64,000 nt of DNA. Origin: Fremontodendron californicum (Eukaryota > Streptophyta > Magnoliopsida > Malvales > Malvaceae). The notes beneath the pieces are model-generated. The model was not told the DNA's origin and searched no databases. It worked only from the letters and a program-made list of their open reading frames with translations. Shown here piece after piece: positions 25,602 to 36,128 of this stretch. The position numbers were made by a program, and so were the translations under genes. Numbering within the stretch: position 1 is the stretch's first letter; each line of letters begins with the position of its first letter. The DNA is taken from positions 744,001 to 808,000 of the forward strand of contig JAULJL010000038.1 in NCBI GenBank assembly GCA_030761205.1. Reading direction: 5' to 3'.

Positions 25602-26917
25602 CCCACTTTCAAAATGAAGATTTTAAGTTCAATTGAAAAATGGCGAAGGAATTTTGATAATCCGAGTTCTACATTGAAAGATATGGAGTTCGGAAGTTGG
25701 GATTTGGAGATTCAGTAGAAAAGAAACCCTAATCCGAGAAATTTGGGGAAAAGTGCTTAAACGATCAAACTGGTCGAAATTGAAGGTTCCAAATGAAAGA
25801 TAAGCACTGACTACGGGTAATGGAGAAGTCACTTGCAAGAAAAACCGAAAGAAAAGTCAATCCGGGAGAAAACCGAGAATTAGAGTTTTTAGTGGATTTC
25901 GGTGAAATCGGGAAGAATCACAGAAATGGCCCGAATTGGTAAGACCAAAGCCCCCAATGGATGAGGAATGATTAAAAAGGATGGTGCAAGGCTCAGATTG
26001 AAGAAAATCTGAAAATCGGACTTGTTTTGAGCAAAACCGGGTTTCGGAGGTTAAAGGGCAAAATTGGAAAATTTTGGGAAAAAAAAGCAAATGGACTCCG
26101 AAAATTCTGAAAATTTTGTCAATCTCATTCTTAAATCATTTGAAAGAGATTGGCGAAATAAAATCTTGATTCCGAGTTCGTTTGCAAAATGGCCAAATCC
26201 CGGGCTTCTAATGCAGTAATTCAAAAAGATAAATCCCGAAAAAATAGCAAATGGACTCCGAAAATTCTGAAATTTGGCAAATCTCATTTTTAAATTATTT
26301 GGAAGAGATTGGCGAAAGAAAATCTTGACTCCGAGTTCGTTTGCAAAATGGCCAAATCCCGAGCCTCCTATGCAGTAATTCAAGCCGATAAATCCCGAAA
26401 AAATACCAAATGAGCTCCAAAAATTATGAAAACTTCCAGATCACACTTTTTAATTATTTTGAAGAGATTGGTGAAGAAAAATCTTGATTTGGAGCTCGTT
26501 TAAAAAATGGTAAAAAGTAGGGGCATAAAAGGACATTTTGGGAAGAAAAAATCCAAATAAATAGCAAACGGACTCGGATAATTTTGAAAACTTCCAGAAC
26601 TCAATATTTTATTATTTTGGAAGCATTAAAAAAAGAAAAATTGAATTTGGAGTCCGTTTGATATTTATTTTGCATCCGGGGGGCAAAATGGTCGTTTCAC
26701 CCAAGCAACCGAAAAGGGCTTCTTTGGGCCTTGCAAAAATCAGAGCTGGGCTGGAAAAGAGAAGTGCTGGCCTGCCCAAGCCCAAAGGAAGGAGGAAGCT
26801 TAGGATTTTTTCAATCAAGTGATTAAAAATCAAGAGTTAAGTTAGAGATTTTCATTTTTGAGCCTAAGTCCCAATCCCACATCCCTTTGTAATGTCAAGC
26901 CAAGGAGGTGCTCACCT

Positions 26918-26925
26918 TATAAATA
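26918..26925 (+). promoter_or_regulatory. TATA box of B 5' LTR
   Basis: TATAAATA followed by aggagtcttggcc. It is the best core promoter in the LTR, conserved in all four LTR copies, and the leader hairpin array lies about 100 bp downstream. Confidence 0.65.
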
Positions 26926-27022
26926 AGGAGTCTTGGCCTTTGGTTGAAATCACCCACTACCCCTTGTGAGATATTCTATACACTTGTATTAGGATTATCC
27001 GGGTGGTGAGTCAGAGTGTTTT

Positions 27023-27240
27023 ACTCTGAGGGTTCGTAGCTTAATCCGTTCAAAAGCTACTCTGAGGGTTTGTAGCTTAATCCGTTCAAAAGCTACTCTG
27101 AGGGTTCGTAGCTTAATCCGTTCAAAAGCTACTCTGAGGGTTCGTAGCTTAATCCGTTCAAAAGCTACTCTGAGGGTTCGTAGCTTAATCCGTTCAAAAG
27201 CTACTCTGAGGATTTATAGCTTAATCCGTTCAAAAGCTAC
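27023..27240 (+). repeat. 36-bp hairpin array, six units (B 5' LTR)
   Basis: Six head-to-tail 36-bp units. Each consists of GTAGCTT, 11 bases, AAGCTAC and another 11 bases. The two 7-mers are exact reverse complements and are evenly spaced every 18 bases, so each can pair with the arm on either side. The last unit has one weakened arm (ATAGCTT). It lies just downstream of the TATA box and is probably in the transcribed leader. Confidence 0.88.
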
Positions 27241-27326
27241 TTGGTGAGTTTTCATTTTAAAATAATGTTTCTTGTTCTTCCTTCATTTCCTTTCTTAAGT
27301 ATATTTTTCTTACATTTTGTTTTTAC

Positions 27327-27332
27327 AATAAA
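27327..27332 (+). terminator. Possible poly(A) signal in B 5' LTR
   Basis: AATAAA in tttttacaataaactcacc after the hairpin array, present in all LTR copies. It is a candidate for the R-region end. AT-rich sequence makes chance matches common. Confidence 0.35.
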
Positions 27333-27826
27333 CTCACCATGGCCAAATGGCCTACATTATTTATTTTAAGTTGTTGTTTTTGATTCATTTTATCATATTG
27401 TTTATGCTATTTTCTTTATTTTTGATGTTTTAAATATTATGTTATTTCATGTTCTTAAGTTATATTTAATTTGGTTGCTTTGTTTGTTGCCATTTATGTC
27501 TTAGATATCATGTTTTTGCATTTTTAATTTTCTGTTTTCATGTTGTTTAAATTTGAGCATGTTTTAGAGTTAGCATATTAAGTGTTTGTGAAAATGCTTG
27601 TGTGATTCTTTGCATGATTCTTGTTTTATATCTTAGTGAGCATGTTTTAGAGTTAGCATATTAAGTGTTTGTGAAAATGCTTGTGTGATTCTTTGCATGA
27701 TTCTTGTTTTATATCTTAGTGAGCATGTTTTAGATTTGGTATATTAGGTGTTTGTGAAAATGCTTGTGTGATTTTTGTGTTATGACTTAGTTTTTCATGC
27801 TAGCATACCAAGTGTTTGTGAAAATG

Positions 27827-27831
27827 CCATG
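27827..27831. repeat. Left target-site duplication of element A (CCATG)
   Basis: CCATG precedes the A LTR and is repeated at 46573-46577. The uninterrupted B-type sequence (aatgccatgcttgttggagc) is seen in the B 3' LTR at about 61245, which confirms the empty site. Confidence 0.95.
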
Positions 27832-27965
27832 TGTAGACACCTAATTTTGTCCGGACCACTAAACAGGTATGTTTTCTTCCCATATTGATGTTCCCAAGTG
27901 TAAAAAGACTGTTTTTATCCTGCAGGTGGTACTCCGAGACTTAGTTTAAGAGGGCGAGCACAAAA

Positions 27966-28049
27966 AGTCAAACTTGAAAAAAAAGTCAACCCCAAAAAAG
28001 TCAACCACGAAAAAGTCAACCCCAGAAAGTCAATTACTGAAAAAGTCAA
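27966..28049 (-). promoter_or_regulatory. W-box-like cluster in A 5' LTR
   Basis: Six AGTCAA motifs (TTGACT on the other strand) in 84 bp, the counterpart of 25534-25601 with one more copy. Confidence 0.45.
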
Positions 28050-28535
28050 CCCACTTTCAAAATCAAGATTTTAAGTTCAATTGAAAAATGGCGAAAGAAT
28101 TTTGATAATCCGAGGTCTACATTGAAAGATATGGAGTTCGGAAGTTGGGATTTGGAGATTCAGTAGAAAAGAAACCCTAATCCGAGAAATTTGGGGAAAA
28201 GTGCTTAAACGATCAAACTGGTCGAAATTGAAGGTTCCAAATGAAAGATAAGCACTGACTACGGGTAATGGAGAAGTCACTTGCAAGAAAAACAGAAAGA
28301 AAAGTCAATCCGGGAGAAAACCGAGAATTAGAGTTTTTAGTGGATTTCGGTGAAATCGGGAAGAATCACAGAAATGGCCCGAATTGGTAAGACCAAAGCC
28401 CCCAATGGATGAGGAATGATTAAAAAGGATGGTTCAAGGCTCAGATTGAAGAAAATCTGAAAATCGGACTTGTTTTGAGCAAAACCGGGTTTCGGAGGTT
28501 AAAGGGCAAAATTGGAAAAATTTGGGAAAAATAGC

Positions 28536-29170
28536 AAATGGACTCCGAAAATTCTGAAAAATTTGTCAATCTCATTCTTAAATCATTTGAAAGAGATTGG
28601 CGAAAGAAAATCTTGATTCCGAGTTCGTTTGCAAAATGGCCAAATCCCGGGCTTCTAATGCAGTAATTCAAAAAGATAAATCCCGGAAAAATAGCAAATG
28701 GACTCCAAAAATTCTGAAATTTGGCAAATCTCATTTTTAAATTATTTGGAAGAGATTGGTGAAAGAAAATCTTGATTCCGAGTTCGTTTGCAAAATGGCC
28801 AAATCCCGGGCCTCCTATGTAGTAATTCAAGCCGATAAATCCCGAAAAAATACCAAATGAGCTCCAAAAATTATGAAAACTTGCAGATCACACTTTTTAA
28901 TTATTTTGAAGAGATTGGTGAAGAAAAATCTTGATTTGGAGCTCGTTTAAAAAATGGTAAAAAATAGGGGCATAAAAGGACATTTTGGGAAGAAAAAATC
29001 CAAATAAATAGCAAACGGACTCGGATAATTTTGAAAACTTCCAGAACTCAATATTTTATTATTTTGGAAGCATTAAAAAAATAAAAATCGAATTTGGAGT
29101 CCGTTTGATATTTATTTTGCATTCGGGGGGCAAAATGGTCGTTTCACCCAAGCAACCGAAAAGGGCTTAT
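28536..29170 (+). repeat. About 159-bp degenerate tandem repeat in U3
   Basis: Four related units start at 28536, 28696, 28855 and 29013 with aaatggactcc, aaatggactcc, aaatgagctcc and aaacggactcgg. The first two are very alike and the last two are diverged. The minus-strand frames across them (for example 28441-28830) repeat GFGHFANELGIKI and reflect the repeat, not a gene. The same repeats start at 26089, 42821 and 59511 in the other LTRs. Confidence 0.85.
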
Positions 29171-29364
29171 TTGGGCCTTTCAAAAATCAGAGCTGGGCTG
29201 GAAAAGAGAAGTGCTGGCCTGCCCAAGCCCAAAGGAAGGAGGAAGCTTAGGATTTTTTCAATCAAGTGATTAAAAATCAAGAGTTAAGTTAGAGATTTTC
29301 ATTTTTGAGCCTAAGTCCCAATCCCACATCCCTTTGTAATGTCAAGCCAAGGAGGTGCTCACCT

Positions 29365-29372
29365 TATAAATA
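29365..29372 (+). promoter_or_regulatory. TATA box of A 5' LTR
   Basis: TATAAATA, same context as in B. Confidence 0.65.
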
Positions 29373-29469
29373 AGGAGTCTTGGCCTTTGGTTGAAATCAC
29401 CCACTACCCCTTGTGAGATATTCTATACACTTGTATTAGGATTATCCGGGTGGTGAGTCATAGTGTTTT

Positions 29470-29579
29470 ACTCTGAGGGTTCGTAGCTTAATCCGTTCAA
29501 AAGCTACTCTGAGGGTTCGTAGCTTAATCCGTTCAAAAGCTACACTGAGGGTTTATAGCTTAATCCGTTCAAAAGCTAC
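29470..29579 (+). repeat. 36-bp hairpin array, three units (A 5' LTR)
   Basis: Same unit as 27023-27240 but only three copies. Confidence 0.88.
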
Positions 29580-30633
29580 TTGGTGAGTTTTCATTTTAAA
29601 ATAATGTTTCTTGTTCTTCCTTCATTTCCTTTCTTAAGTATATTTTTCTTACATTTTGTTTTTACAATAAACTCACCATGGCCAAATGGCCTACATTATT
29701 TATTTTAAGTTGTTGTTTCAATTCATTTTACCATATTGTTTATGCTATTTTCTTTGTTTTTGATGTTTTAAGTGTTATGTTATTTCATGTTCTTAAGTTA
29801 TATTTAATTTGGTTGCTTTGTTTGTTGCCATTTATGTCTTAGATATCATGTTTTTGCATTTTTAATTTTCTGTTTTCATGTTGTTTAAATTTGAGCATGT
29901 TTTAGAGTTAGCATATTAAGTGTTTGTGAAAATGCTTGTGTGATTCTTTGCATGATTCTTGTTTTATATCTTAGTGAGCATGTTTTAGATTTGGTATATT
30001 AGGTGTTTGTGAAAATGCTTGTGTGATTTTTGTGTTATGACTTAGTTTTTCATGCTAGCATACCAAGTGTTTGTGAAAATGCCATGCTTGTTGGAGCTTG
30101 GGGCCATTTGGCTACTCCATGTGTTTTGCATTGTGTGTTGTATTTTTTGTCATGCTAGTTGTTAGGTTTTTGCATTTGCATGATATTTGGTTGGATTTTT
30201 GAATTAAGCATGCCTTGTGTTTGTGAAAATGCCATGCATGTCTTAGGTCTAGGTTACATTAAATGCCATGCAAGTTCATGTTAGGTCTAGGCCATATTAT
30301 TTATGTCATGCATTTTCCTTACATTTAGGTTTAGATCCATGCATTTCATGCATTATGTTTGCTGCATTGTTTCATGCATTTCATGTTCATGCCACTTGAA
30401 TAATGACTTGAGCCAATTAATGGTTCAAGATCATGCTCTCTTGAGCACACTTGTGGAAAATTAAGTTTGTCAAATTGATTATTCTACCTTTGTGATTTTT
30501 TTTACTTCGCCAATTTTTATCTAACTTTCAAAAAGTCCTAGCTACTGCTTTCAAGTCATTTTATGAGTTTCAAATATTTTTATTTTGATTTTTAAATGAT
30601 TTTATCAAGGACAAAAAAAAAAAATGTGTTGGC

Positions 30634-31058
30634 AAAGCAGTTTTTTTCAAAAAACTCGTACATCTTTGATTTTTCTGGGAATTCATCTTTGATCAGAAAA
30701 TTAAGAAAATTTTTCCTCGTGTAGTTTTACATGTCCTGAGTCTCCAGTATTTTTTTTTTTAGAATTTTTGGAATTTTTAAAAATAGGATAAAAAATCATG
30801 GATTAAAACTGGACAGTGGAGTCAGAATTGAATTTAAAGAAAAACAAAGCAGTTTTTTCTCCTCCAAAAACTCGTACATCTCTGGTTTTTCTGGGAATTC
30901 ATCTTTGATCAAAAAATTAATCCAATTTTTTCTCGTGTATTTTTACATGTCCTGAGTCTCCAGTATTTTTTTTAGAATTTTTGGGATTTTTAAAAATAGG
31001 GTAAAAAATCGTGGATTAAAACTGGACAGTGGAGTCATAATTGAATTTAAAGAAAAAC
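30634..31058 (+). repeat. About 212-bp tandem repeat in A 5' LTR
   Basis: Two units start with aaagcag at 30634 and 30846. Each contains aaaactcgtacatct, gttttacatgtcctgagtct and aaactggacagtggagtca. B LTRs have three units. Confidence 0.88.
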
Positions 31059-32293
31059 CATTTTTCTGTTTTGGTTAATTTACTTAGAGTGGGCTGATTA
31101 GAAGGGTTAGCTACTGACTTAGGGTAATTTCTAAGCCTTTTCAAACTCTAAAAATGGTTTTTCAAGTCCCGGGTTAAGGGTAGTCAAGTCCGGATTTTTT
31201 AAACTTAGGAAATTAGAGCCATTTTAAAGAAATTAGCCCAGTTTTTATTTTTAATTCAAGCTTTTCAAAATTGTTTTCAAACAAGCACAAAGTATTTTGG
31301 TTTTAGAATATTTAATTTGACATATTTTCCTAAGGTAGCCGGATATCTTTTTAGATATACGGATTTCCTTAATTAAAGGAAAAAAATACATTTCATGCAT
31401 TGCATTTTTATATTCATGCATTTTATATAATATGTGATTCTTGCTATAATAATTTCTATGATATTGTTGTTATTTTGATTTATATTTTTTGATGTTACAT
31501 GGTTTATTATATGGTTTCGAATATTTCATGATATCCTATGCTTTTATTTAGTTATCTTTATTTAGCATATACGTATTCATTTATTTTAAATGTTTTCAAA
31601 AGATAATGGTTTTCAATAAAAATAAAGATATTCCCGAGTTAAAATAATTCATGAGTTCTCTACCGGGTTTGCTGGAGGGAATATCATCAATTATCATTAA
31701 TAAAGGAATATCTTTCTTTCAAAAAAGAGAATGATTCGGAAAGTTTTCCAAAACTAATAAAAATTTCTATATTTTGCCACGTTTGTTGGGGAATATAGGA
31801 AAATTTTGAATTTATAAATTCTGGATCATTTTCAATAAAAAAAAATGAAATTATTTTTCTTTAAATTGGGAATTAACTCGAAATACTAAATTTAAAACCA
31901 ACTTTTTACCGAGACTTGAGATAACACACGATTAATAAGGTACCGATTTATACGGGCGTTGTGGGGGTGCTAATCCTTCCCCACACGTAACCGACTCCCG
32001 AACCCGCTTCTTTGATTTCTCTGGTTTAAAACGCAGACTTGAAATTGGTTTTTAAAATGTTTTAATTAATTTTTAAAATATTTTATAAAACCGGTTTTAA
32101 TAGGTGGCCGATCACACCTAGCTAAAAAAGATTGGTGGCGACTCCATGTCTTTTTTAAGGTCATTTTCAAAACCTTCATTTTTCTAGAGGAATTAAGTCG
32201 ACTTTTCCTCGATTTTTTTTAATGTCACGCCTAACGAATAATAAAGTCTTGCGATGAGACTCGTCGTTATTTTTTTTTTAGGTTGCGACAGCT

Positions 32294-32312
32294 TGGCGAC
32301 TCCACTGGGGAC
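32294..32312 (+). promoter_or_regulatory. Primer binding site of element A (tRNA-Arg-like)
   Basis: TGGCGACTCCACTGGGGAC begins three bases after the LTR. Its complement ends GGAGUCGCCA, which fits the acceptor end of plant tRNA-Arg(ACG) as I remember it, with a mismatch at base 11. Ogre/Tat elements are known to use tRNA-Arg. Confidence 0.75.
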
Positions 32313-33788
32313 ATATTAGAGAGTCAGGCCTAGAATTAGTCGTGTGTTACCAAAGTCTCGGTTTTGTTGGTTTAATTGGTATTAAATTTTAATTCCCACA
32401 TTTTTTTTAATAAGGAGAATTTTGAAAATAATAAAATGTTTTTAAATATGTTCATACTCATGTGCATGCATTTTATTTTTGTTCTCTAGTTATTTAAGGT
32501 TGTATATTATAATTGCTTGTCGGTTAATGCGTTACACTATTCTTGAATGTTTTAATTGCTAGGGCATTTAGAATAAGGTTTGTAGAATAGGTAGTGAAAG
32601 GTTTGATATTCCTCCACACACACTACACGTGCATTTGCATAACATGAATCCTCTACCCGGATTCCGTCTTTTTAAGTGGAAGTAAAGTAACTACGCCTTC
32701 GTGATTGATCCTCCGTATGGGCTAGTGAAACACTTCCGGAGTATAAAGTACCTAATGCCTTCGTGATGATCCTCCGCATGGGCATAGGAAAATATACTCT
32801 AACGAATTGAACCCGCTTTTATCGGGGTGCCTTACTAGCCTTCACCGGCGACAGTGAGGAACAATTCGGGGCCTTAGAACCGATTCACCCTCATATAGTG
32901 AACCTAGGCGAAGCCATCCCGAATTTCCGTTAGATATACCGAAAATAGGAACACATGGAGGGACATTTCTAAACTTTTTGTTACATGTTTTACACTCCGA
33001 ATAAGTGTGGTAGATCGGGCAACGATGTACGTACATCGCCCGTAATAAATGTGATACTCCGCCTAGAAGGCATCGTGATGCCTAAATAAGCAGATATTGT
33101 TGGGGCAGATGTTCATTAGCTGTTTTTTTATAAAAAAAAAATCATTTTTCAAGCATTTTTGCATTTTGCACATTTCATACATGTGTGAATAGAGCATGTA
33201 CATTTTGGTTGTATTATTGATCTCGTTTTTGCAAAAAATGGATGGTGATAATAGTTTCATTTCATGATTTCATAAAACCAGTAGTATCACATGAACATTT
33301 GCATATTGTACCATAGTGGGATCTACCCTGAAATTCTTTTGAAAATAATGTGATTGGTTTTTCAAAACAAAAAAAAAAAAACAAAAAAAATGTAAAAAAA
33401 AAAAAACATGTTAAAAAAAAAATCATAAATTTGGAGGCAAATCTTGCATAATGAGATTTTTGAATAATTAAGATTTAGGTCCCATCAATTTCGTGTAATC
33501 ATTGATTTCTTTGTATATACCTTGGTGTTAATTCATTTATTTTTTGCATCTATCATTTTGACATCATGTTATAGTCATAGCATGCATGATCATTCATTGT
33601 AGGACACGTTTATGACATGCATAGTCATTATCTGTATATACCTGGCATTAGATTGCATCCATAGCATACATAGTCATCATAATTTCTCTGTATATGTTCA
33701 TGCATTAATCATCAGTTTATTCATGCACATAGGAATACAGCATGTACATTCATAATTGTATTCTTAATCTCATGACATTTTCATTTGC
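32313..33788 (+). other. Untranslated leader of element A
   Basis: About 1.5 kb without a convincing gene. It holds two related segments around gatcctccgtatgggctag and gatcctccgcatgggcatag (32700-32800), a palindromic gatgtacgtacatcg at about 33023, an A-rich run (33366-33425) and, from about 33520, units of the 92-bp repeat family that also fills the spacer after ORF1. The leader may carry packaging signals, which is an inference. Confidence 0.6.
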
Positions 33789-34739
33789 ATGAAAGGGATT
33801 CGAGATATGAGGAATGAATCGGAGGAACGATTGGGTGCTTTGGAACACAATCAAGAGGAATATGGACATGAAATCCGAGAGGTGAAGGAACAACTTGCCA
33901 AATTGCTGAAAATGGTTGAGGATATGGGTAACAGTAAAGGTGAACTTTCTCAGGGCTTCGCATCATCTTCGGATCAACCAAAACCATTAGGCCCAGAACA
34001 CATAATCCTTGCTGGATCCTGCGCTTGTCAATGCCACAAAGGTTGCAATCCTGATGAAATTATGGACAAAATGGTGAAAATGATTAAACCTGAGAGCCTG
34101 ATACCAAAGATAGAAACCTTGGATCCTGTATCATACCTGCAAACTGTTCGAGGTCCAAGCCAGTATCCCCACCCTACCATGGTCCAATCGTCCATTGGGA
34201 TGACCACTACGGGATTCCTGAATCCCACTCCATCACCAACAACTACCAGTTCATACTATTTCCCTCATCAACCACCTTATCCAGCATCTGGGATAGGAAC
34301 CTCGAGCTATGTACAACCTCCAAAGACCCCGTGTCCGAATCCATACCCTCACCATGCTGTTCCGCCACATCTCCATGTAAACACTCCGGTTCGGACCTTA
34401 GTGCCACCACCAAGTGCCCCAACTCCTAGGCCATGTGTAACTAAGAAACGACCCCAGGATAAGACCCAAATGCCTTTTGATCCCAATCCAATCAGCTACC
34501 AAGAGCTCCTCCCTATACTGATCCAAAATCACATGGTTGCCTGTGTCCCATTGAAACCCCTGTTACCACCATATCCAAGGTGGTATAATCCAAATGCAAG
34601 ATGTGATTATCATTGTGGAATTGTTGGTCATAACGTTGAAGACTGTATGGCATTCAAAAAGAAAGGGCAAACTCTTATAAATGCCAAGTGGTTGGATCCC
34701 ACGACACTGATTGATAGAGGACTGGGAAAGCGTCATTAG
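33789..34739 (+). CDS. ORF1: capsid-less Gag-like protein (element A)
   Basis: 316 residues. Residues 1-50 are charged and heptad-like (EEYGHEIREVKEQLAKLLKM), so a coiled coil is likely. A compact Cys/His cluster CACQCHKGC lies at 78-86. Residues 120-235 are rich in Pro, Tyr and Ser. The C-terminal third (SYQELLPILIQNHM to the end) is clearly homologous to the end of ORF2 of element B. It includes a zinc-knuckle motif of the form CX2HX5HX4C at 272-286 (CDYHCGIVGHNVEDC). The capsid-type domain of ORF2 is missing. The start is the first ATG of the frame and is shared with the B copy. It lies between two blocks of 92-bp repeats. Ogre elements carry an ORF1 of unknown function before gag, and this may be its equivalent. 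Nucleic-acid binding is inferred from the knuckle. About 29 residue changes separate it from the B copy, none of them a stop. Confidence 0.75.
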   Translation: MKGIRDMRNESEERLGALEHNQEEYGHEIREVKEQLAKLLKMVEDMGNSKGELSQGFASSSDQPKPLGPEHIILAGSCACQCHKGCNPDEIMDKMVKMIKPESLIPKIETLDPVSYLQTVRGPSQYPHPTMVQSSIGMTTTGFLNPTPSPTTTSSYYFPHQPPYPASGIGTSSYVQPPKTPCPNPYPHHAVPPHLHVNTPVRTLVPPPSAPTPRPCVTKKRPQDKTQMPFDPNPISYQELLPILIQNHMVACVPLKPLLPPYPRWYNPNARCDYHCGIVGHNVEDCMAFKKKGQTLINAKWLDPTTLIDRGLGKRH

Positions 34740-35039
34740 GATTGAGAGATTTACAGCATTGAGGTGGAAATACTTCGGTCTTATATGATGTAATAGGATT
34801 TCACTTTTTCAGTAGCCGGCTCTTATAGCCTTAGGATGTTAGGAAAAATAAAGTGCTTGTAAGGACAGTTTTAACCACTGTTCAAATTTTGTAAAACATG
34901 GTTTATACCATTGTGAATGTTGACGTGGGAATGAATTGATTATGTTTCAAATTTATGAGATGTTGATGATTAAGTTCCTCCGGTTCTTATTTCCTCCGTG
35001 ATATCTCCCCCTTTGCATTTTGCATCCCATCAATTATTT
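34740..35039 (+). other. Region downstream of ORF1 (element A)
   Basis: About 300 bp of unique, conserved sequence (cggtcttatatgatgtaata, agtagccggctcttatagcc) without an open frame of note. It is similar in B at 51425-51720. Confidence 0.5.
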
Positions 35040-36010
35040 GTCAGGTTGCATTCATGCATTCATAGTTAGCATGATTTTTCTGTATATATCCATATATCAA
35101 TTTATTCTTTCTTTACATGCATCATGTTAGCGTCAAGTTGCATTCATGCATTCATAGTCAGCATGATTTTTCTGTATATATCCATATATCAATTTATTCT
35201 TTCTCTATATGCATCATGGTAGCATCAAGTTGCATTCATGCATTCATAGTCAGAAATGATTTTCCTATATATATCCATGCATTAATTTGCTTATTTTTTA
35301 CATGCATCATGTTGACATCAGGTCGCATTCATGGCATACACAGTCATCATGAGTTCTCCATATATGCTCACGCATTAATTTGTCATATTGGCGTCAAGTT
35401 GCATTCGTGACATACACGGTCAGCATGATTTTCTTTGTATATACTCTGTGTCAATCATTTATTCTTCACATGCACCATAATTGACATTGTGTGGTATTCA
35501 TAGTGTATATGATCATTCATTGGGAAATACATTTGGAACATACATGGTCATTCATTGTATATATCCATGCATTAATCTGCTTATTCTTTACATGCATCAT
35601 GTTGACTTTGGGTTGCATTCATAACAAACATAGTCAGCATAATTTCTTTGTATATGTTCATGCATTAATTTTCTTATTACATACATCATGATTAGCATTA
35701 GGTCACATTCATGACACACATGGTTAGCATGATTTTCTTTGTATATACTCTGTATCAACCATTCATTGTTTACATAATTGACACCGTGTTGCATTCATAG
35801 TGTATGTGATCATTCATTGGGAAACATGCTAAAATACATGAGCAGTCATTGCATATATTCATGTGTTGATCTGTTTATTCTTTGTTTGCAACATGTTGGC
35901 ATTGTGATTGCATTTATCACATATATGGTCAGCATGTTTCCATTGTACATATCCATACATCATATTGTTTAGGCTTCACATGCATCAAATTGCATTCATG
36001 GCTCATTCAT
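35040..36010 (+). repeat. About 92-bp repeat spacer between ORF1 and ORF2 (element A)
   Basis: Roughly ten degenerate units, with starts at ttgcattcatgcattcatag near 35048, 35140, 35232 and 35325, then more variable ones. Each contains gcattcat, agtcagcatgattttt, tgtatatatccatgcattaa and catgcatcatgtt. B has only about four units (51720-52140). Open frames here (35117-35410, 35491-35691) are repeat artefacts. Confidence 0.85.
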
Positions 36011-36128
36011 CATGACATACATTTGGGGGAAATAAAATAGAAGTTGGCTTGGCTTTAGGAGTCTTTGAAAGAATTTCCATTTCAAATCAGAAGAAGTACT
36101 GAGTACACTTTTAATACAGGCTGGTGCT

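Larger units (their letters stand above)
25400..27831 (+). repeat. 5' LTR of element B, first part
   Basis: 2,432 bp up to the insertion point of element A. It aligns with the start of the 3' LTR at 58823. In order: five W-box-like motifs (25534-25601), about four degenerate 159-bp repeats (from 26089), a TATA box (26918), the 36-bp hairpin array (27023-27240), a possible AATAAA (27327) and 83-bp repeats starting gagcatgtttt at 27555, 27638 and 27721. Confidence 0.93.
27832..32290 (+). repeat. 5' LTR of element A
   Basis: 4,459 bp. It differs from the 3' LTR by roughly 20 substitutions and a few homopolymer indels by hand count. Compared with the B LTR it has three instead of six 36-bp units, two instead of three 213-bp repeats, and fewer 83-bp repeats, which accounts for most of the length difference. 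Its last 360 bp (gggggtgctaatccttcccc, aaccgactcccgaacccgct, ggtggcgactcc) form a conserved U5 end resembling that of plant Tat/Ogre elements. Confidence 0.95.

Noticed and set aside
25629..26833. Small minus-strand frames in U3, including 69- and 73-residue ones found in each LTR
   Set aside because: Same reasoning: repeated because the LTRs are repeated, with no domain or start context.
28441..28830. Minus-strand 129-residue frame seen in all A/B LTRs (also 42726-43115, 59416-59805)
   Set aside because: It reads through the 159-bp U3 repeats on the strand opposite to the element, and the B 5' LTR copy is broken. Conservation follows from LTR identity.
32880..33260. Two minus-strand frames in the leader of element A
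   Set aside because: Opposite strand to the element, broken in the corresponding leader of B, and no recognisable motif.
35117..35794. Several frames in the 92-bp repeat spacer
   Set aside because: Repeat-derived, on both strands, and not shared with element B in length or frame.
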